64,000 bases of DNA, taken from Clostridioides difficile CD160 (GTDB taxonomy: Bacteria; Bacillota; Clostridia; Peptostreptococcales; Peptostreptococcaceae). This document shows, piece after piece, positions 8,650 to 14,884 of this stretch (position 1 is the first letter of the stretch; the number at the start of each line of letters is the position of its first letter). The stretch spans positions 1 through 64,000 of the forward strand of contig NZ_AVHW01000090.1 of assembly GCF_000449425.2 (NCBI RefSeq). The letters are read 5' to 3'. The notes under the pieces are model-generated. The model made no database searches, was not told where the DNA came from, and saw only the letters and a list, made by a program, of their open reading frames with translations. The position numbers were made by a program, and so were the translations under genes.

Positions 8650-8735
8650 GGGAGCAAGTTCTAGGAATCGAACCTAGATTAAACACCAGCACCTGCATGG
8701 TGAGTGAGGTTACCAAGCCCCACCCGATTTTTAGA
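8650..8735 (-). other. tRNA-like element 1 (T-arm and D-arm, no acceptor stem)
   Basis: On the minus strand a perfect T-arm (CTAGG-TTCGATT-CCTAG, 8661-8677) has the invariant TTCGA loop. Upstream, GTGGGG-CTTGGTAA-CCTCAC makes a D-arm with the conserved GG in its loop. Between them CACCA-N9-TGGTG forms a hairpin with a nine-base rather than seven-base loop. The seven bases after the T-arm (AACTTGC) have no matching 5' strand, and no CCA is encoded. It is therefore a degenerate tRNA or tRNA mimic. No isotype is assigned. Confidence 0.45.
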
Positions 8736-8810
8736 CCTCTGAATTAAGATAAAATTGTATGAGATTTTAATCTCAATTCAAATACTTAATATAGTGTATC
8801 AATAGATTTT

Positions 8811-8894
8811 GAACATAGTTAGAATTGAACTAACAGCATCCTCATGCCCTGCCTAGTCTGTTCACATAAGCTAGGCGAATCCCTTAACCTAGCT
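8811..8894 (-). other. tRNA-like element 2 (T-arm plus hairpins)
   Basis: The minus strand has a perfect five-pair T-arm GTTAG-TTCAATT-CTAAC (8818-8834) followed by TATGTTC and A. The sequence GAACAGA 22 bases before the T-arm pairs with TATGTTC at six of seven positions, but that leaves no room for both a D-arm and an anticodon arm. Further upstream is a perfect 7-bp hairpin AGCTAGG/CCTAGCT (8869-8894). This resembles a tRNA that has lost an arm. Element 1 lies about 80 bases downstream on the same strand. Confidence 0.4.
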
Positions 8895-8970
8895 CACATA
8901 TATATTTAGTTTTGAGAGGGAAATTTTTCATTTCCACAATATTATTATCTCATTCTTTTTTAATCAAAAA

Positions 8971-9018
8971 GGGGAGAAAGTAGGGAATAAAGTGGGAACT
9001 TTTGGGGAAAAACTGGGG
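8971..9018 (-). promoter_or_regulatory. Five phased G/C-tracts downstream of the late activator gene
   Basis: On the plus strand, G-runs of three or four start at 8971, 8983, 8994, 9004 and 9015, that is 12, 11, 10 and 11 bases apart, each in a context like (A/C)TGGGGAA. In this AT-rich genome such an array is conspicuous. It lies directly after the ArpU/RinA-like gene and before the late genes. I infer a late-promoter operator read on one DNA face by the activator. Confidence 0.55.
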
Positions 9019-9024
9019 AATTTT

Positions 9025-9513
9025 CTAATTTTTAAATAATGGTAGTTCATTTTCCTTAATTCTTGGATAAAGCATATCCATAACTTTATATACTAACCTT
9101 TCCCTTACACACCTACACGTTTTCCTATCTGAGTTCATTTCTAAAGATATATAAACCATGCTATTTTTCATTCTGCTATCATAAAACAGTTTAAAAAAAT
9201 GTTCTTCTCTTATATCTAAACATGTAAGTGCATTTTCTATCTTCTTCTTTTCTATTTCTTTATCTTTTTTTAATTTCTTTAATCTAGCAATATCTCTTTC
9301 TTTTTTAATAACTTCATCTTCCACACTTGAATTAAAAGCATATGTCGGACTTACTTTCTCACCATAACCAATAGCTTTGCACCCAAATATTTCATTTTCT
9401 CTACTTTCTATATCCAATTCAAGATTTTTAATCTCTGCATTTAAAAATCTATAATGATGTAATCTACCTTCTACTTTTTTAAATAGTTCTTTTTTATTGA
9501 TATTATTATCCAT
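9025..9513 (-). CDS. ArpU/RinA-type late transcriptional activator
   Basis: The 162-residue protein has a long coiled-coil middle (about 60-100) and a C-terminal sigma-region-4-like helix-turn-helix (about 100-150: REEHFFKLFYDSRMKNSMVY, then DRKTCRCVRERLVYKVMDML). This is the layout of ArpU/RinA regulators that switch on phage structural genes. Its position at the boundary between early and late modules fits. The ATG follows CAGGAGTGTGAAAGT; that ribosome site is complementary to a sequence about 60 bases upstream (see 9515-9593). Confidence 0.8.
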   Translation of the reverse strand: MDNNINKKELFKKVEGRLHHYRFLNAEIKNLELDIESRENEIFGCKAIGYGEKVSPTYAFNSSVEDEVIKKERDIARLKKLKKDKEIEKKKIENALTCLDIREEHFFKLFYDSRMKNSMVYISLEMNSDRKTCRCVRERLVYKVMDMLYPRIKENELPLFKN

Positions 9514-9514
9514 A

Positions 9515-9593
9515 CTTTCACACTCCTGTTTATGTTATAATAATCTTGGATAAAAGCTTTATATTTTTGACAACTGGAGTGTGAAAGCACTCC
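9515..9593 (-). promoter_or_regulatory. Competing hairpins around the late activator ribosome site
   Basis: In the minus-strand RNA a leader hairpin GGAGUG-CUUUCA-CACUCC (9576-9593) contains CUUUCACACUCC. That 12-mer is exactly complementary to GGAGUGUGAAAG at 9515-9526, which includes the ribosome site of the late activator gene. The RNA could fold either as the local hairpin, leaving the site free, or as a long-range pairing that hides it. The pairing is seen directly; the switch is inferred. Confidence 0.5.
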
Positions 9594-9605
9594 TTTTTTC
9601 TTTAA

Positions 9606-10331
9606 TTAACAGAAATTATCTTTTTCAAAGAAACTAATCTGATTTGTTTTTCTTTCAGACTTTATAATTCTAATTGATTCATCTATTAAATTTAATGAAT
9701 TAAGCAACACATCCTTTGGTATATCCTCCCACTTATCAGCACCTAATACCAATAAAGTTCTTTTCTTAACAAGTTCAAATTCTTCATTAACTTTTGATAT
9801 ACCTAATCTTTCTTTTATATAAGAAGATATATCATATTTGGTTTTGGATGTTGGTCTATAGTATTCTGAACACTCTTTTTTAAGTTGTTCCATTTGTATA
9901 TTATGTTTAGCATCCATTTTAAGCAATGATTCATTAACAATAGTATTAATTTGACTAAGTTGTGAATTTGATAAGGTTCTATTGAGTAACTTCTCTAATC
10001 TTATAAAGTATCTTCTTATTTCCCTTCCTTTATGATTGTTTTGTACCATAGCAAGTTCTTTTGCTACATCAAGCTTTAATACATATTCCTTAGATGGTCT
10101 ACCACCATTTGAGTTTTTCACATTTTTATGAAAAACTGAATAATCCTCATTTTCCTTAAATCCATATTGTTTAATCCTATCTTCAATCCAGTCTATAAAC
10201 TGTCTCTTAACTTCTAAGTTACTATGTAGCTCTCTAGCAAAAACTATTTTCTCTCCTGTATCAGTTTCATAAACTGTAACCAAATCATCTGCTACAACTC
10301 TTAAGTTTTCATTTATCATAATATCGTTCAT
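9606..10331 (-). CDS. Phage antirepressor, AntA/AntB family
   Basis: Residues about 15-115 form an AntA domain: KIVFARELHSNLEVKRQFIDW, GFKENEDYSVF, and LKLDVAKELAMVQNNHKGRE with an Arg-rich helix after it. AntA proteins counter the phage repressor or modify gene control during induction. The C-terminal 120 residues are helical and include a second domain without a clear KilAC signature. It has a good GGAGGAG site and lies between RusA and the late activator. A second AntA protein is at 18409-19152. Confidence 0.85.
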   Translation of the reverse strand: MNDIMINENLRVVADDLVTVYETDTGEKIVFARELHSNLEVKRQFIDWIEDRIKQYGFKENEDYSVFHKNVKNSNGGRPSKEYVLKLDVAKELAMVQNNHKGREIRRYFIRLEKLLNRTLSNSQLSQINTIVNESLLKMDAKHNIQMEQLKKECSEYYRPTSKTKYDISSYIKERLGISKVNEEFELVKKRTLLVLGADKWEDIPKDVLLNSLNLIDESIRIIKSERKTNQISFFEKDNFC

Positions 10332-10344
10332 ATTTATACTCCTC

Positions 10345-10752
10345 CTATAATATTTCTTCTAACTCAATCTCGATTCTTGGTCTATCACTATAATATTTAC
10401 TAGCTATAACCTCAACTATCTGTGTATCATCTTTATAAGCTATCTCATTAAGTGCATCAGCCACAATCTTAACAACATTATCAATATCGGGTTTTTTTCT
10501 AGGTCTTAACACATTATTTCTTTTCTGTTCTTTAACTTTTTTACTGTTACTTTTAGCTATAGAATAATAGCATCTTAAAGTCATTTTTATATAACCTGTA
10601 AAATGATACTTAACTTTAGATTGATATAGCCACTTTATAAGATTCTCATAATCTCTAGTCTTATTAGGTGTATAGGTTCTTTTAGTAGACAAATTAAATC
10701 TAGGTCTTTCTTTTCCGATTGGTTCTCCATCTATTGTAAAATTAACTTTCAT
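10345..10752 (-). CDS. rusA: RusA-type Holliday junction resolvase
   Basis: At 135 residues it has the standard RusA length. It starts MKVNFTIDGEPIGKERPR and carries the catalytic acidic set in RKKPDIDNVVKIVADALN and AYKDDTQIVE. RusA dimers resolve four-way junctions made during phage recombination, here presumably working with the ERF annealing protein. Its start overlaps the end of the small zinc-finger gene. Confidence 0.95.
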   Translation of the reverse strand: MKVNFTIDGEPIGKERPRFNLSTKRTYTPNKTRDYENLIKWLYQSKVKYHFTGYIKMTLRCYYSIAKSNSKKVKEQKRNNVLRPRKKPDIDNVVKIVADALNEIAYKDDTQIVEVIASKYYSDRPRIEIELEEIL

Positions 10753-10861
10753 TTTTCACCTTCTTAGCCTTCTTTCTACATTCTTTACAACAATAAACAC
10801 CTTTAGATTCTTCATCAAGATAAAATAACTTGCCACACCAACTGCATCTTATTCGTTTCAT
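10742..10861 (-). CDS. Small zinc-finger-like protein (39 aa)
   Basis: The frame reads MKRIRCSWCGKLFYLDEE, then YCCKECRKKAKK, giving CxxC and CCxxC pairs that could bind one zinc. The ATG at 10859-10861 follows a GAGGTGAG site. The stop TAA lies inside the first codons of rusA, suggesting coupled translation. Such short two-knuckle proteins are frequent in phage early operons and have no assigned role. Confidence 0.7.
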   Translation of the reverse strand: MKRIRCSWCGKLFYLDEESKGVYCCKECRKKAKKVKNES

Positions 10862-10945
10862 AAACTCACCTCTTTATAAGTCAAAGTAAGTCTATAAACT
10901 TTTAGTTTCATCCACAAACTTACCTTGACTATTTATTTTTACAAA

Positions 10946-11269
10946 TTACTTAGTCGGAACTGTATTATCATCTATTTCCCAAAGATGAAAGCAATTTTCA
11001 TGTAAATTTATATATTCTTCTTTTGGTGGTAATATCTGTACTATAGTCTTATTTGGTTTCATTAATTTATATCTAACATACTTAATTTCATTCCAATTAG
11101 GAAATCTTTTTTCATTTGATATAGTTAGATGCTCTTTTCCATTTTCAACTGAATATATAACATTGCTCCCAGTATCCATATTATATATTTTCACATTTTT
11201 AGCCCCTAATCTTTCAAGCGATTCTTTTGCAAGAATGGACCTATCATTTTTATTCTCAACTAATAACAT
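10946..11269 (-). CDS. Phage hypothetical protein (DUF7694-like)
   Basis: The start is set at the ATG at 11267-11269 because GGAGGGAATAAA precedes it; a longer frame lacks a ribosome site. The 107-residue soluble protein includes WNEIKYVRYKLMKPN and ends HLWEIDDNTVPTK, a pattern seen in small phage proteins. Family naming is tentative and no function is inferred. Confidence 0.6.
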   Translation of the reverse strand: MLLVENKNDRSILAKESLERLGAKNVKIYNMDTGSNVIYSVENGKEHLTISNEKRFPNWNEIKYVRYKLMKPNKTIVQILPPKEEYINLHENCFHLWEIDDNTVPTK

Positions 11270-11286
11270 TTTATTCCCTCCAAATT

Positions 11287-11460
11287 TTATAAATAATTTT
11301 CTGCTTCCTTCTTCAACCATATTTTATGTGCTGTATCACAATCTTCACTTTTACAATCTCTCTTAGTATTTTTGCAACTACCACAAATCTCTTTACTAAA
11401 TTTCTTATACACTTCTCTTTCATCAAGATTCTTTGACTTGCACATTTCTTTATTAGTCAT
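11287..11460 (-). CDS. Small Cys-rich phage protein (57 aa)
   Basis: The frame from the ATG at 11458-11460 (AAGGAGTGATTTT upstream) contains CGSCKNTKRDC and KSEDCDTAHKIW, a four-cysteine pattern typical of small phage zinc-binding proteins. It sits in a tightly spaced early operon. The ATG within MNHLGII further upstream has no ribosome site and is rejected. Confidence 0.65.
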   Translation of the reverse strand: MTNKEMCKSKNLDEREVYKKFSKEICGSCKNTKRDCKSEDCDTAHKIWLKKEAENYL

Positions 11461-11464
11461 AAAA

Positions 11465-11704
11465 TCACTCCTTATAATTCCTAAATGATTCAACTACCAT
11501 TTCAGTCTCTCCACTAGTATCTTCTACAAAGTCTATTTGTCTCCCATTAAACTCTCTTATATAATCTGCTATATCATATATTCTTTGACATTTATGCTCT
11601 ATACAATGGCAAATGTCATTTATGCTTACTTCTTCTGGTATTTCAACAATAACTTCATGTTCTAAAGTTACTTTTTCCTCAAACTTAATTTTGTATTTTT
11701 TCAT
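11465..11704 (-). CDS. Phage hypothetical protein, possibly DpnD/PcfM-like
   Basis: The 79-residue protein begins MKKYKIKFEEKVTLEHEV and has an acidic soluble fold with two cysteines in ICHCIEHKC. The N-terminal pattern resembles the DpnD/PcfM family found on plasmids and phages, but this is a weak match made by eye. The AAAGGAGGATTTAAA site is strong. Confidence 0.6.
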   Translation of the reverse strand: MKKYKIKFEEKVTLEHEVIVEIPEEVSINDICHCIEHKCQRIYDIADYIREFNGRQIDFVEDTSGETEMVVESFRNYKE

Positions 11705-11799
11705 TTTAAATCCTCCTTTATTTCATTTTTAAGAGTCACAAAACACTTAAACAATACTTTATATTAAAATACATTTTGCAACTCTCTAAACTGTTTTTG

Positions 11800-12048
11800 T
11801 TAGATATTTTCTGTATATAAAAATCCTTTTAATCTTTCTATTTCTTTAATTAAACTATCATTCCAAATTTTTATAGCCACATCTCTGCTTAAAGAAACAA
11901 CATAATCAAAACGCTCTATATCCAACCTATTTTTGTTAATAGCTCTTAAGTATTGACCATTCCTTCCTACTCTATATCTACCTTTTGTTTCCTCCAGTAT
12001 TTCAACTTCTTCTAGTCCTTGTGAACTGCATATATAAATCTTATCCAT
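11800..12048 (-). CDS. Phage hypothetical protein (82 aa)
   Basis: An 82-residue soluble protein with no family I recognise. The first half is beta-like (MDKIYICSSQGLEEVEILEE), the second helical (DVAIKIWNDSLIKEIERLK). Its ATG overlaps the stop of the upstream Cys-rich gene (TAATG arrangement), so the two are translationally coupled. Confidence 0.6.
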   Translation of the reverse strand: MDKIYICSSQGLEEVEILEETKGRYRVGRNGQYLRAINKNRLDIERFDYVVSLSRDVAIKIWNDSLIKEIERLKGFLYTENI

Positions 12049-12386
12049 TATTCTTCTACCTCACTTTCAAGCCATTTTTCGCATCCTTCAATACAACTAG
12101 TTGGATAATAGCAATCATTCTTATTTCCATAAATACAGCAACTACACTCTGCATCACATTTAAATAAAAACTCCATTAAGCTATCTTTATCCCTAGTTAC
12201 TTTTTCAAAATTAGTTATTTTCTTTTCTGATTTCTCTCCAGCAAATTTTTCATAGCATACTGGACACATATGTTTACCTGTACTGATTAATTCATTTCCA
12301 CTATTCTTTTTATATAGCTCGATACATTCCCTATTACATTTTTCAAATATTTTATTACAGAAATCACACTGTATAACTTTACTCAT
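12048..12386 (-). CDS. Cys-rich zinc-ribbon-like phage protein
   Basis: The 112-residue protein has an N-terminal pair CDFCNKIFEKC, a middle CPVC, and a C-terminal CDAECSCCIYGNKNDCYY, so two metal-binding clusters are likely. The upstream GGGGGGATTT site supports the ATG. Many Clostridium phages carry such proteins in the early accessory block. No function is inferred. Confidence 0.65.
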   Translation of the reverse strand: MSKVIQCDFCNKIFEKCNRECIELYKKNSGNELISTGKHMCPVCYEKFAGEKSEKKITNFEKVTRDKDSLMEFLFKCDAECSCCIYGNKNDCYYPTSCIEGCEKWLESEVEE

Positions 12387-12403
12387 TTTTAAATCCCCCC
12401 TTT

Positions 12404-12592
12404 TTATTTCAACAATAATTCATCTAAAAAGTCTAAGTACACAGTTAATTCCTCATCTGTCATATTGTCTAAGTATGCTGAACCTGTTCCTATTTCTTCC
12501 TCTGCTTCAACAATAAACTCTCGATATGTTTGTGTATTATCTGCTTCAATCTCTACATCACATATTCTTTTATCTAAGTCCCCTTTTTTCAT
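12404..12592 (-). CDS. Small acidic phage protein (62 aa)
   Basis: The start at 12590-12592 is preferred because the upstream 38-aa gene stops one base before it (TAAAATG) and GGGGTG lies at the right distance. The protein (MKKGDLDKRICDVEIEADN...) is strongly acidic and ends in a helix LTVYLDFLDELLLK. Very acidic small phage proteins can mimic DNA or block host enzymes; this is a general observation only. Confidence 0.6.
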   Translation of the reverse strand: MKKGDLDKRICDVEIEADNTQTYREFIVEAEEEIGTGSAYLDNMTDEELTVYLDFLDELLLK

Positions 12593-12593
12593 T

Positions 12594-12710
12594 TTATACA
12601 CCCCTATTATTATCACAATTTTCACACTCTTTTAGATTCAATCTATACTCATAAACCCTACCAGCTATAAAACTTCCTATTATAAACATTACAACAGCTA
12701 ATATATTCAT
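12594..12710 (-). CDS. Small membrane protein (38 aa)
   Basis: The frame reads MNILAVVMFIIGSFIAGRVYEY and ends with a charged tail containing CENC. It has one membrane helix at residues 3-17. The ATG at 12708-12710 has a GAGGGGATG site upstream, and the stop is coupled to the next gene. It was likely missed by automated calling because of its length. Confidence 0.6.
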   Translation of the reverse strand: MNILAVVMFIIGSFIAGRVYEYRLNLKECENCDNNRGV

Positions 12711-12814
12711 TTTTCTAACATCCCCTCATATTCATACTTACTCAGTATTTTTATAGCTATATCAATAGCTTTATTTACAGAACACTTTTTCTTATTTATT
12801 ATCTTTTCTGCTAA
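12711..12814 (-). pseudogene. In-frame coding-like stretch after a stop codon, no start
   Basis: Immediately after the TAA of the 118-aa gene the same frame stays open for 34 codons and reads LAEKIINKKKCSVNKAIDI, then AIKILSKYEYEGMLEK and a stop overlapping the next ATG. The composition is protein-like, but no ATG, GTG or usable TTG is in frame. It may be a decayed small gene or a read-through tail. Confidence 0.35.
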
Positions 12815-13171
12815 TTAATTACTTGCTCTACATTCGCTAATACCATCTGTCACCTCTTGAATATATCTAGCTTTCCACCCATTTTTAGAAACTTTACCCG
12901 TTCTTGCTAAGTTAGCAATATGAACATCTGTAAAATGTACATATTTACTTGCTTCAACAGTAGTATCAAATACTTTAGTTTCTCCAGTTATAACATTGAA
13001 ACACTCTACTTTCTTGCCCTTTCTACCTTGCACATTATTATTTATTTGCAAATCAATAACATTTTCTCGCTTATTTTTAATTCTTACTTTTTTTAGATTA
13101 TTTTCATACATAATTTCTAAATCCATAGTTTTCTCTAACAGCTCTCCTGCATCTATCCAAACTTTAGCCAT
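12815..13171 (-). CDS. NUMOD-like DNA-binding phage protein
   Basis: The C-terminal half of this 118-residue protein (about 55-108) reads VECFNVITGETKVFDTTVEASKYVH, then NLARTGKVSKNGWKARY. That is the small NUMOD-type module normally found beside homing endonuclease domains, where it contacts DNA. The N-terminal part has no recognised domain and no nuclease motif, so it may be a free-standing DNA-binding relic of a homing enzyme. The ATG follows GGGGGATAAAC. Confidence 0.65.
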   Translation of the reverse strand: MAKVWIDAGELLEKTMDLEIMYENNLKKVRIKNKRENVIDLQINNNVQGRKGKKVECFNVITGETKVFDTTVEASKYVHFTDVHIANLARTGKVSKNGWKARYIQEVTDGISECRASN

Positions 13172-13182
13172 GTTTATCCCCC

Positions 13183-13440
13183 TTATTCAGCTGGCATTTC
13201 AAATACTTTCTCTTGATTATGTCTAACTCTGCAAGAATCTATATAATCCTTTTTTACTCCATTTTCAATAAACTTTTGTATCTCATTTAACACTTGTATA
13301 GCTCTTTCTTCATTCTCATATTCACCTATTTTTCTAAAGTCTGAACTACCTTTAAATATAGCTATTACCTCATTTATATCTACTTCAACTCTGTTAACTT
13401 CCAATAAATCTAATCTATCTTGACTTCTAATTATTATCAT
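13183..13440 (-). CDS. Phage hypothetical protein (85 aa)
   Basis: Starting at the ATG at 13438-13440 (MIIIRSQDRLDLLEV), it overlaps the 3' end of the YopX gene by 14 bases, with GGGGGTATTAGGA upstream. The protein is soluble, with a beta-strand N terminus and a helical C terminus (ERAIQVLNEIQKFIENG). Short proteins starting IIRSQDK are frequent in Firmicutes phages, but no function is known to me. Confidence 0.6.
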   Translation of the reverse strand: MIIIRSQDRLDLLEVNRVEVDINEVIAIFKGSSDFRKIGEYENEERAIQVLNEIQKFIENGVKKDYIDSCRVRHNQEKVFEMPAE

Positions 13441-13840
13441 TCCTAATACCCCCATCATCACATTTTCTTATATCATTTAACTTACTTAAATCTTCATATA
13501 TATTCCCATCAACTTTAATTATTTCAAGTTCAGATAATCTAAAGCAATCTCCTGACATTTCATTCACTGCAATAAAACAACCATCTTTAAATTTTACCTC
13601 CCCTGCAAACTCTGTAAAAAATATACTTCTACATAAAACAATATCGCCTTCATAGATTTCTTTTCCATCACAATCATTCATGTTTGTATATATCATTAAT
13701 TCAACCTCATCATAGTTGCAAAAATAATAACCTGCAGAATCTCTTAAATGCGTTTTTTCACTTTTCATTACTACTATTTTGAAGTCTCCAGTAATAAACT
13801 TGTTTAATAACTTCGACCAACATCTAAATTTTAAATCCAT
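13427..13840 (-). CDS. YopX-family phage protein
   Basis: The 137-residue protein matches the YopX pattern: KFRCWSKLLNKFI at the start, MNDCDGKEIYEGDIVLC in the middle, then EVKFKDGCFIAV and EIIKVDGNIYED. YopX proteins form large ring-like oligomers and are common in prophages of Firmicutes; their job is unknown. It lies in the early accessory operon and overlaps the following gene. Confidence 0.88.
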   Translation of the reverse strand: MDLKFRCWSKLLNKFITGDFKIVVMKSEKTHLRDSAGYYFCNYDEVELMIYTNMNDCDGKEIYEGDIVLCRSIFFTEFAGEVKFKDGCFIAVNEMSGDCFRLSELEIIKVDGNIYEDLSKLNDIRKCDDGGIRNDNN

Positions 13841-13867
13841 TTTTCATACCTCCAATATTTTAACTTC

Positions 13868-14146
13868 CTAATAACTAACATATAAAACGTGGTAATAAGT
13901 TAAGTCGTTGTTATCTACAAATACGCTAAATCCTTTGGATTCTAAGACCTTTACTATGTTATTTAGATACCTTGTATCCTCTCTATAATCTCTTTTTAAT
14001 TTTCCAATTCGAGTTCTTTCAATTTTATATTCAATTGTTCCTTTACCTTTCATTGAACCTCTAAACAATTTAAATTCTATTTTTTTAATCGTATATCCCA
14101 TCTTAATATTTGAAATATATTTGAGTATATTAATTATTTGACTCAC
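13868..14146 (-). CDS. Phage hypothetical protein (92 aa)
   Basis: A basic soluble protein of up to 92 residues, ending FVDNNDLTYYHVLYVSY. The first possible start is a GTG at 14146 that abuts the AAGGGG ribosome site, so the real start may be slightly downstream. No family recognised. Confidence 0.5.
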   Translation of the reverse strand: MSQIINILKYISNIKMGYTIKKIEFKLFRGSMKGKGTIEYKIERTRIGKLKRDYREDTRYLNNIVKVLESKGFSVFVDNNDLTYYHVLYVSY

Positions 14147-14183
14147 CCCTTATATTTTTCTTATTCTTTTCTATTTTTAACTT

Positions 14184-14215
14184 CTAGGAAGTAATATTGT
14201 ATAACTACTCCCTAG
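14184..14215. repeat. Intergenic hairpin element, copy 1 (CTAGGAAGTA type)
   Basis: The sequence CTAGGAAGTA (14184-14193) pairs with TACTCCCTAG (14206-14215) with one mismatch around a 12-base loop. It lies downstream of ssb. A near-identical hairpin lies at 14835-14871. No U-run follows, so it is not a normal terminator; RNA processing or protein binding is possible. Confidence 0.5.
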
Positions 14216-14225
14216 ATTATTTAAC

Positions 14226-14633
14226 TTAAAAAGGTATATCATCATCATCTATTGCTTGAAAACCTTGTGGGTCTAGCCCTGGTGGTATATATTCTTGCTT
14301 AGGGTTACTATCACTTTTACTAGAAAGTAGTTCTAAAGCATTTACATTAACTTTAGTAATAGATTTCCAGCAACCATTTTCATCTTTGTAATTATATATA
14401 TTTAACTCTCCAACAGCATACACAGACTTAGCTTTAACAAGATATTGCACAAGATTTTCAACATGTTTTCCTAATTGTTCGCATTGAATAAAATCAGTTA
14501 TTTTATTTCCATTCTTATCTTTAAATCTTCTATCTACCGCTATTGAAAATGTTATTTTTGGAGTACCTGAATTAGGAAGGTACTTCAACTCTGCATCTGC
14601 GACCAATCTCCCAACTAAAGTTATTGTATTCAT
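14226..14633 (-). CDS. ssb: Single-stranded DNA-binding protein
   Basis: The 135-residue protein has the OB fold of bacterial SSB: MNTITLVGRLVADAELKYLPNSG, ISFSIAVDRRFKDKNG, and YAVGELNIYNYKDENG. It ends with the conserved acidic tip AIDDDDIPF, which recruits replication and repair partners. It coats single strands during phage replication and would work with the adjacent initiator and ERF protein. A GGGGGCTATTTAA site precedes the ATG. Confidence 0.97.
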   Translation of the reverse strand: MNTITLVGRLVADAELKYLPNSGTPKITFSIAVDRRFKDKNGNKITDFIQCEQLGKHVENLVQYLVKAKSVYAVGELNIYNYKDENGCWKSITKVNVNALELLSSKSDSNPKQEYIPPGLDPQGFQAIDDDDIPF

Positions 14634-14649
14634 TTAAATAGCCCCCTTT

Positions 14650-14823
14650 TTATTTTTCTTCATGTTCTTCTATATACTCGACAAAGTAAGTATAAGTAGT
14701 TTTACTATTTTGTTTCTCCTTACCTATTCTTACTATATATCCAGCCTTACCAAGTAATTTCAATAGTTCCAATCTATCTTGAATATCTAAACTTCCACAT
14801 TTTTGTGCATATATTCTTGCCAT
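14650..14823 (-). CDS. Phage hypothetical protein (57 aa)
   Basis: Starting at the ATG at 14821-14823 (AAAGGGGGATAAA upstream), the protein reads MARIYAQKCGSLDIQDRLEL and is a short alpha/beta protein. It lies between ssb and the replication initiator, so a replication accessory role is possible. No family is recognised. Confidence 0.6.
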   Translation of the reverse strand: MARIYAQKCGSLDIQDRLELLKLLGKAGYIVRIGKEKQNSKTTYTYFVEYIEEHEEK

Positions 14824-14834
14824 TTTATCCCCCT

Positions 14835-14871
14835 TTCTAGGAAGCAATAGTATGATATTTACTTCCTAGAA
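14835..14871. repeat. Intergenic hairpin element, copy 2 (CTAGGAAG type)
   Basis: TTCTAGGAAG (14835-14844) and CTTCCTAGAA (14862-14871) form a perfect 10-bp stem with a 17-base loop, just upstream of the ribosome site of the 57-aa gene. It matches the hairpin at 14184-14215 in stem sequence, and together they bracket that gene and ssb. Confidence 0.5.
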
Positions 14872-14884
14872 GTTTAATTTAATT

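Noticed and set aside
8650-8894. Calling functional tRNA genes with an isotype
   Set aside because: T-arms are convincing, but acceptor stems do not pair and no seven-base anticodon loop forms, so they are listed only as tRNA-like elements.
9576-9599. Hairpin GGAGTG/CACTCC with T-run as a terminator of the antirepressor gene
   Set aside because: The T-run is on the plus-strand side, whereas the neighbouring genes are all on the minus strand; a leader role fits better.
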